Positions 56,859 through 64,000 of a DNA stretch of 64,000 bases are shown here, one piece after another. The notes beneath the pieces were generated by a model. It was given only the letters and a program-made list of their open reading frames with translations. It made no database searches and was not told where the DNA came from. The stretch comes from Pinus tabuliformis (lineage: Eukaryota > Streptophyta > Pinopsida > Pinales > Pinaceae). Numbering within the stretch: position 1 is the first letter of the stretch; each line of letters starts with the position of its first letter. Where the stretch lies: NCBI GenBank assembly GCA_031772625.1, contig CM062816.1:829294556-829358555 (forward strand). The letters run 5' to 3'. The position numbers and the translations under genes are program-made.

Positions 56859-57605
56859 GATTAATGTGTTCATAGGGACTTTAAAGGATAATATCCAACA
56901 TGAGGTTCACCTTTGGGAACCTGATTCATTGGAGAAGGCATTCAAGTTAGCAAGAAAAATGGAAAGAAAAATTATGGCAACGAGGAAGCCTGCCACTCAC
57001 AACTATAAATATGGAAGTGTTGTTGCCCCTAGCCTTCCACAACCTATAAGGTTGACACCACAACAATTGGAAGAAAAAAGAGAAAAAGGGCTTTGTTATA
57101 GTTGTGATAGCAAATACACTAAAGGTCATAAGTGTGCTGAGAAGAAATTATTCAACATAGATTGTGAAGAGGAGGAAGAAAAGGAACAAGAAATGTCAAA
57201 AGAAGAGGATATACTCCAGGAACAAACCCTAGATAAAGAAGAAATGCATCCGACCATATCTTGTAATGCTTTGGTTGGAATTACCATTCCTCAAACTATC
57301 AAGATAAAAGAAAATATCAAGAAGAAAAAGGTAATAGAGTTGATTGATTCAAGAAGTACCCACAATTTTATTCATTGTAAGATAGCGAAAGAATTGAATT
57401 ACTTCCTATATCCAGCACCAGAGTGTCAAGTGATGGTTGCAAGTGGAGGAACCATAAATTGGTCTGGAAAGTGCCATAATATCAAGCTATCCATGGGAGA
57501 ATATGTATTGAATAGCCCAATGCTTTCCATTCCAATGGGAGGTGTTGATGTTGTACTACAAGTCCAATGGCTACAATCCTTAGGTACAATAGCTTTTAAT
57601 TTTTA
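56859..57605 (+). pseudogene. A gag C-terminus and protease
   Basis: This continues the interrupted Gag after the CATAG duplication. In order: the end of the capsid-like domain; a chromovirus-type zinc knuckle with the spacing CYSC...GHKC (about 57095-57135); a glutamate-rich linker; and a retropepsin-like stretch around VIELIDSRSTHNFIH (about 57330-57370). The region ends near a 'VDVVLQVQWLQSLG' strand typical of the protease C-terminus. This is a fossil copy. Confidence 0.8.
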
Positions 57606-57829
57606 AGAACCTTTCATGAAATTTTCTGTGGAAGGAAAGGAAGTTGAATTAAGGGGTATTGTAGGGAAACTGAGAAAGATAATCAGCTCTAACGGTATGA
57701 CAAAGCTTCTAAAAAAGGAACAATGAGGAGTAATTGCACAATTATGTTCGCTAGATGTTTCCACATCGAAATCATCTATTTCTCCAAATCTATAAAAAGT
57801 CTTGGACAATCATTCCAAGGTATTTGAGA

Positions 57830-59180
57830 CTCCCAAAGGTCTCACACCTATTTGTGATCATGATCATGCTATTCATTTGATTCCAGGAAGTGTTCCTCCA
57901 AACATCAGGCCGTATAGATATCCCTATGCCCAAAAGAGTGAAATTGAACGTATGGTTGCAGAAATGCTATAGGCTGGTATAATTTAACCTAGTCAAAGTT
58001 CTTTCTCTGCTCCAGTAGTATTGGTGCACAAGAAGGATGGATCATGGCGCATGTGTCCGAATTATAGGGAGCTCAACAAGCTCACTATTAAAGATAAATT
58101 TCCCATTCTTGTCATTGATGAATTATTGGATGAATTTCATGGATCAATTTACTTCACCAAGTTGGATCTTCATTCAGGATATCATCAAATCAGAATGAAC
58201 ACTAAATACATTCCGAAAACAGCATTTAGAACTCATGAGGGTCATTATGAATTTTTGGTCATGCCTTTTGGCCTTACCAATGCACCTTCTACATTTCAAG
58301 GTTTGATGAATTCCATTTTCAAACCCTTAGAAAAGTTGTGTTAGTATTTTTTGATGATATACTAATCTACAACAAGTCTTGGAAGGATCATGTTGAACAT
58401 GTTGACAGGGTGCTACAACTATTGGAGGAGAAACAATTATATGCAAAAAGCTCCAAATGTTTCTTTGGAGTACAAGAGGTGGAATATCTGGGTCATATTG
58501 TATCTCATGAAGGTGTTAAGGTAGACCCTAGAAAAATTAAAGCCATTAAGGAATGGAAAATCCCCACATCCATAAATAATCTGTGAGTATTTCTTGGGTT
58601 GACAGAGTATTATCGCAAGTTTGTTAAGAATTATGGGAGAATAGTAGCACCTATAACAACATGATTGAAGAAAGATGCATTTCATGGACTCTAGAAGCAA
58701 CAAAGGCCTTCAAACATCTTAAAGAGGAAATGTGCCAAGCACCGGTCTTAGCTACACTGGACTTCACAAAAACCTTTATTGTGGAATGTGATGCTTCAGG
58801 AAATGGAATTGGTGCTGTTTTAATGCAAGATGAAAGACCCATTGCTTTCAAAATTCATCCAATCAAGGGAAAGTATTTACACAAAGCTATTTATGAGAAG
58901 TAAATGTTGGCAATACTACTTGCACTTAAGAAATGGCGACCCTACCTAATGGGAAGACAATTCAAGGTAAAAACGGATCATGATAGCCTTAAATACTTTT
59001 TAGAACAAAGATTATCCTCTGAAGGGCAACAAAAATGGGTCACAAGATGTTGGGTTATGACTTTGAAATCATCTACAAAAAAGGGAAGCAAAATGTTGTG
59101 GCAGATGCACTCTCAAGAAAGGATGAGGATGTGGAAGCATTGTTGTGTGCCATTTCTATTATCAAACCAGATTGGATAAA
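57830..59180 (+). pseudogene. A reverse transcriptase and RNase H
   Basis: Reverse transcriptase motifs appear in order: [42 protein letters not shown], and FFDDILIYNKSW, the catalytic Asp pair, near 58345-58380. The thumb region follows, with YLGHIVSHEGVKVDP. RNase H starts near 58660, with LDFTKTFIVECDASGNGIGAVL and KTDHDSLKYFL. Several breaks make it inactive. Confidence 0.88.
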
Positions 59181-59214
59181 CGAAGTAAGGGAGAAATGGA
59201 AGAATGACTAAGAA

Positions 59215-60050
59215 GTGTGGGCACTTATTCGAAAGTTACAACAAGATTCCAGTACATCTAATACATTTAGCTGGAAAAATGATTCGTTATGGTACAAAGA
59301 TCGCTTATACCTCTGTAAGAATTCCCAACTCAAAAAAAAAATTCTTATGGAATTGCACACTTCTCCCTTAAGAGGGCACTCAAGATTTTTAAAAACTTAC
59401 CACACAGTTAAGAAGGAATTTTTTTGGGATGGCCTTAAATCAGATACTCAAAAGTTTGTGGCGGAATGTTTGGTTTGCCAACAAAATAAAGTTGAAACAA
59501 TTAAGACCCCAGGTCTATTACAACCTTTATCCATTCCAAGCCAATGTTGGGAGGAGGTTTCAATGGATTTTATCACAGGTTTACCCAAGTCTGAGGGAAA
59601 GAGTGTCATCATGGTGGTATTTGACAGACTTACCAAGTATGCACACTTTTGTGCATTATCACATCCATTTAAATCCAATACAGTTTCTACTACATTTATG
59701 GAAACAATTCAAAAGCTACATGGAAACCCAAAGATTATTGTAAGTGACAGAGATCCCATTTTCACTGGAAATTTTTGGACAGAATTATTTTCTTGTCTTG
59801 GTACTCAGTTAGCTCATAACTCATCTTATCATCCTCAATCTAATGGGCAAACTGAGATAGTGAACAGATGTTTGGAAGGATATCTTTGTTGCTTTGTATA
59901 TGATAAACATACACAATGGGTCAAATGGTTGCCTCTGGTTGAATGGTGGTATAACACTTCCTTCCATACTGCAACAAAAATGACCCCATTTATGCCACTT
60001 TATGGATATTAGCCACCATCCATCACATCATATTTAACAGAAAATTCTAA
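59215..60050 (+). pseudogene. A integrase
   Basis: The HHCC zinc region is visible (LHTSPLRGHSRFLKTYH ... CLVCQQNK). The catalytic core has MDFITGLPKS and IVSDRDPIFTGNFW, then SSYHPQSNGQTEIVNR with the third acidic residue. The domain order after RNase H is that of Ty3/gypsy. Confidence 0.88.
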
Positions 60051-60060
60051 GGTTCAAGCA

Positions 60061-60600
60061 GTGGAACATCACATCGAGCATCAACAACATGTTCTCCAAC
60101 TCTTAAAGGATAACCTCATGTTGGTGCAGAATAGAATGAAACAACAGGAAGATCAACATCACAGCGAAAGTAGTTTTGATGTAGGTGACTGGGTATTCCT
60201 ACGGCTACAACCATATAAACAAATGTCCCTCAAGCAAGCTAAGAAGGATAATAAATTATCACCAAAGTATTATGGTTCGTACAAGGTGTTGCAAAAGATT
60301 GGTACTATGCCATACAAATTGGAGCTTCCTGCAGCTTCTCGAGTGCACCTAGTTTTCCATGTTTCATGTTTAAAGATGGTTATAGGCGACAAGCTCCCAG
60401 TTCAAACAATATTGCCAGAACTTGACGAGGAAGGAAAAATTATATTGGAACGGGAAGCAGTCACAGAGACAAGAACTCGACAGCTATGAAATCGATCAAT
60501 TTCGGAGTATCTCATCAAGTGGAAGAACTTATCTGCTGAAGATTCCACATGGGAGGATGAGAATTTTATACAGAAGCATCGAGAACTACTCAAACGTTGA
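60061..60600 (+). pseudogene. A integrase C-terminus with chromodomain
   Basis: GDWVFLRLQPYKQMSL and LSPKYYGSYKVLQKIG mark the GPY/F-type module, and HLVFHVSCLK follows. At 60487-60600 a chromodomain-like segment reads SEYLIKWKNLSAEDSTWE. This fixes A as a chromovirus. Such domains steer insertion to heterochromatin in known members. Confidence 0.85.
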
Positions 60601-60615
60601 GGATAACACTTTTTG

Positions 60616-60628
60616 AAGGAGAGGGGCA
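60616..60628 (+). other. Polypurine tract of A
   Basis: GAAGGAGAGGGGCA-type tract directly before the 3' LTR. Confidence 0.8.
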
Positions 60629-60961
60629 TGTTAGGTCCCTATAATACTAGTGATTCCCCCATTATTATTGTTGTTGTATCCCTTATTATTATTGTTGTGC
60701 CCCTATTGTCCCCATATTGTTATTATTGTGCCCAATAGAATCCCTCTATTGTTATTTTTGTGGCTTTATATTATTATTGTTAGGTCGACTTGGTTATATT
60801 GTGTCCCCTTAGGCTCCTATATATAGAAAGGAGGTTTTGTCATTTGTATCATCAAAGAATTCTTCATTTGTGTAATGTAAAGGAGGTTGCCCCCTAGAAG
60901 AGGCTGAATTCTAAGGCGTTCAACTATATTTTCTATCTTTTCATGAGTTGGTTTCATAACA
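60629..60961 (+). repeat. 3' LTR of A
   Basis: 333 bases matching 7341-7673 with about 16 differences and no length change. It is followed by the duplication AAGTT at 60962-60966. Confidence 0.95.
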
Positions 60962-60966
60962 AAGTT

Positions 60967-61311
60967 CAGCCATCTCATTTCCAAAGAAGTCATGCTATAT
61001 GCTGATTGTAATTATATAAAATGTATTACCCAAAATATGTCACATTGCATCAACATTAAAATTTATATGTTGTGAACTTAGAGCCAAGGCTACCAAAACT
61101 AAGGATTGCAATACATAAATCTAAAAACTCGATGATTAGTAATCCACCATCTGCATAAGAATAGTAATAAGATTATACATTTTCAGGGTTAATATGTTCA
61201 CTTGGAGAGAAAATTATAAAGATTAACTTGTTCATTTGATTATGGTAATGTTCATATGTAGTAAAAAAAAAAAAAATTGTTTAGGGAAGTTCAAGTGGAA
61301 GGGGATGTTAC
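60967..61311 (+). repeat. Probable 5' LTR of gypsy-like element H, last part
   Basis: This resumes the interrupted LTR after element A and its AAGTT duplication. It ends in GGGATGTTACA just before a primer-site-like ATTGGCACCAGAG (61312-61324). Confidence 0.45.
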
Positions 61312-62816
61312 AATTGGCACCAGAGTTTAAGGGTTTAGCACTATGGCTTGTTTAAGGGAAAATAGTAACAAATTGTGTTGTGTCCATAGCAAAGAAGGAT
61401 AAAAAATATGAAAATACATGAATAACTTTGTAACCTTGCCTAAATCAATTCTCGAGAGGTGGGTACAATTAGGAGTATAATTTCAAGTCATATCCATTAT
61501 GTTGTTTTAAAAAAAAAATCCAATATAGAAGTAAGTTTAGAAATCATCAAATAAGAGCTGACAATGAACCATGAATGAGAAACAAAATAAACTTTTGAGT
61601 CAAAAGCTAAGGCAATGAGGAGGTGAAGAGCCCTATCATATGTACATTGAAAAGTGATATTAGTAAATCATGTTGCGTGATCAAGGGATAGTGAAGGGAG
61701 AGTAATTTTTGATCTGTGACAATAAGGAAGTGTATGAGTAGACAAATAAGGAGACACTTATGTGAGTAAATGAACTAAAGTCCTATATTTCTAAACAATT
61801 ATAAATCAAATGGCTATGTGTTGCATGTAAAATCACCCGGAAAAGTTTGGGGTTATCTATATGATGATTACCTATTGATAGTTTCAAAACTCTTTTGTTA
61901 AATTATAAAAATTATTCCTTAACACATCATTTATGAATATTAATAATCACAAAGATGTTTTAAATTAAAACCTAGTGTGGATTGCTAAAGAAGGAGATAG
62001 ACATAAAGGGTTAAAGATTCTAGTGAGTATATACTCATAATACTGAATCATGGAATGGTTCGCTAAGGACCTATGAAGGGTAAAATGTTGCAATATGACT
62101 TGCGACTGCAAATGAGAAAGTATAATGTTATGATATGAAAGATATGGTAATATTCTTTTTCTAAATTGCATGCGGGTTATTATGTGGAAAGTTTGACATA
62201 AACACCACCTGAAGGATATGATATGTCAGTTATGTTTTATTGTCAATTTACTTTTATAAATTCAAGAAACTATGTTGAGGGTCAAGTATGAATGTATAAC
62301 TTTTTCTTTGAAAGGCAATGTGCATGTGAACAATTATGTAAATTATAGTGGGAAAGAGTGCTACAAGAGAACTTCACATTCCAAATAGTTGTGGACAGTT
62401 ATGAAAATCTAGGAGGCCATGGGTTGATGGCGGCTGCCTTCCCAGATTTCCTCTCCTTAGAGATAAATGATCTCAGTAAAGGAAAAGAGTTGTCCAAGAG
62501 GATGAAGAGGGGAAAAAAACCTGAGGCAACTCTGTTGATTTTGGAGCCTATTGGAGAAGGCCCAAACTTCCTCATAGCCTAGATGTTGTCGGAAGAATAA
62601 GCTGGACACTTCCAAGAGGCATCCTCCATTGGACCTTGTGTGGTCATTGGAATTCTTGAGTTGGTTGGCCAGTGGAATTCGAGACTAGATCTGGTATGGT
62701 CTCTATCAGAAAAATTGTTTGGATGTGAAAATGGCTCAATCTAGTTGTGGAAACCAGTTCCCCTTGTTTGGGAGAAGCATTCTTTTGCCATTGTGGTTCT
62801 CATATAATAACATGTT
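61312..62816 (+). other. Presumed internal leader of element H
   Basis: About 1.5 kb between the H primer-site-like sequence and the start of A'. It is AT-rich. The longest frame (62358-62582, 74 codons) shows no recognisable domain. No gag or pol motif is seen. If H is real, its coding part lies beyond the right edge or was displaced by A'. Confidence 0.35.
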
Positions 62817-63139
62817 TGTTAGGTCACTATAATACTAGTGATTCCCCCATTACTATTGTCATTTTATCCCTTATTGTTATTATTGTGCCCCTATTGTCCC
62901 CATATTGTTATTAGTGTGCCCCATAGAAACCCACTATTGTTATTGTTGTGCCCTTATGTTGTTACTGTTATGTCGCTTGATTATATTGTGACCCCTTAGA
63001 CTCCTATATATAGAAGGGAGGTTTAGTCATTTGTATCATCCAAGAATTGTTCAATTGTGTAATGTAAAGGAGTTTTCCCCCTCGAATAGGCTGAATTCTA
63101 AGGCGTTGATCTATATTTTTGTGAGCTCGTTTCCTAACA
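62817..63139 (+). repeat. 5' LTR of A'
   Basis: About 323 bases ending CTAACA, followed by TTTGGTATCAGAG. It keeps the TATATATA element near 63005. Confidence 0.9.
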
Positions 63140-64000
63140 TTTGGTATCAGAGGCTTTGGATTCTAGGGTTTCGCTGCTCCAAACAGGTCATTGTGGAATT
63201 TTTGCTATAACTTTTTTTTGCGTTGTTTCAAAAGCTAAAAAAAAACCATTTGAGTTGAAATCATTTTGAACTTCATATATGAATTTCATAGCTTGTCTCG
63301 CTATATTTTCGGAGATATGATCTGACAAAGTTAGGGTTTTTGCAAACTCCCCAATTACATTTCAAACAAGTGACCTAGGGAACATTATCATAACTTTTGT
63401 TCTAAGCATCGGATTAAAATTTCATAAGAAGTTTCAAAAATTGGATGCCCTGTAGTTTTATGTATATTAGTTTCAGATACTAAGGTCAAAACAGTGACAC
63501 GTGGCACTTCGTACAAGTTCTCTCCACTGAACTAGTATATAATCAGGTCACTGTGGGAGATTTGGAATAACTCTTCCTTGGAGAATCCAATCTTGATCAG
63601 ACTTGCGGGGTTAGAAAGAGGACTCAAAGGGATACTGCAAGACACAATTTTAGCTATTCAAGATCCGTAGTTACAGAGATACAACAGATTCAATATCGAG
63701 CTCTTACAAAGTGAAAAAAAAGGTGTATAGTTTTTTTTTTAATTTTGCATAAGATTGGTTTGAAAAATTAGTTTGAAGGAATTAAAAGGGAATAGTGAAG
63801 AATTATTAGCATTAACTGATGCCCTGAAGAAAGAAAATGGAAACACCTAGTAAGAAACCTGAAATCTCTAGCATGACTCGTGAAGAAGACGAAGAAATGC
63901 AACATGATATATCAAAATTACAAGAGGAAGTACAATAAATTTCACTCTCACAAAAGGTAACTGAAGCCAAGATGAATGGCGTGGAAGCTAATATGAATGG
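62817..64000 (+). mobile_element. A', a second chromovirus of the A family (runs off the right edge)
   Basis: It begins with a TGTTAGGTCAC LTR, then the same primer site, the same leader and the first codons of gag (MTREE..., ATG near 63873), including the start of the 21-bp repeat. It differs from A by more than 10% in the LTR, so it is a separate older insertion, not a duplication of A. Orientation is the same as A. Its right end and target duplication lie outside the window. Confidence 0.9.

Larger units (their letters stand above)
7341..60961 (+). mobile_element. Chromovirus A (Ty3/gypsy), split by element B
   Basis: A Ty3/gypsy element of about 5.9 kb once insertions are removed. It has 333-bp LTRs, a primer-binding site, gag, protease, reverse transcriptase, RNase H, integrase and a C-terminal chromodomain, in that order. 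The target duplication is AAGTT at 7336-7340 and 60962-60966. B (9109-56853, with all its passengers) sits within gag. The two LTRs have equal length and differ at about 16 sites (4.8%). The coding region has roughly eight or more breaks besides the insertion, so it is dead. A second member of the family, A', starts at 62817. Confidence 0.93.

Noticed and set aside
5290-62490. Similarity between 5318-5350 (CTCCTCTCCCTAGAGATAAA) and about 62452-62480, hinting at a second H LTR
   Set aside because: The match covers only about 30 bases and does not extend on either side, so I do not claim a second LTR.
1-64000. Host protein genes, CRISPR arrays or bacterial operons
   Set aside because: Every long frame is part of a transposable element or is a shadow of one. 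No spaced identical repeats of CRISPR type are seen.

Overview
The window is plant nuclear DNA made almost wholly of transposable elements. I see no host protein gene, tRNA or rRNA gene. Plant origin is shown by a LINE with a DUF4283-type ORF1, a copia element using an initiator-Met-tRNA-like primer site, chromodomain-bearing Ty3/gypsy elements, and an Athila/Tat-type gypsy element with two-kilobase LTRs. Deep nesting and many old, decayed copies suggest a very large genome such as a gymnosperm. That is inference; nothing here fixes the species. All divergences quoted are my own hand counts.

Layout. 1-4.9 kb: a decayed LINE on the minus strand (the endonuclease start runs off the left edge) is split by a deleted copia element, X (1176-4382, target duplication ATAAA). 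5.1 kb onward: a probable LTR of another gypsy element, H, is split by chromovirus A (7341-60961, duplication AAGTT). Inside the gag of A sits B, an Athila/Tat-like gypsy element (9109-56853, duplication CATAG). B was itself hit by copia D in its reverse transcriptase (14687-19629). Its 3' LTR took three more insertions: C (26441-30186, GGGCA), E (30818-48039, AGTAG) and G (48531-56074, CCTAG). E contains F (36105-44993, AGGCG). The deepest path is H > A > B > E > F. After A ends, H resumes, then a second, more diverged copy of the A family (A', 62817 to the right edge) begins.

Ages agree with nesting for the young pair: the two LTRs of F differ at about 3 of 1068 sites and those of E at about 11 of 1065. 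B and D are near 8-9%, G near 6-7%, X near 5-6%. A shows only about 4.8%, although it must be older than B.

The most unusual material is the E/F family and element C. E and F are non-autonomous: F has one long Gag plus protease-like ORF, E has only two zinc knuckles plus the protease-like domain, and neither has reverse transcriptase or integrase. Their coding regions are unrelated upstream of the protease, yet a leader segment of about 500 bases is almost identical. Both carry series of predicted stem-loops with a repeated CTCGTTAAA signature, several with pseudoknot topology. Element C has a 5-bp duplication, 9-bp terminal inverted repeats and no LTRs. It carries a protein related to the accessory 3' ORF of B.
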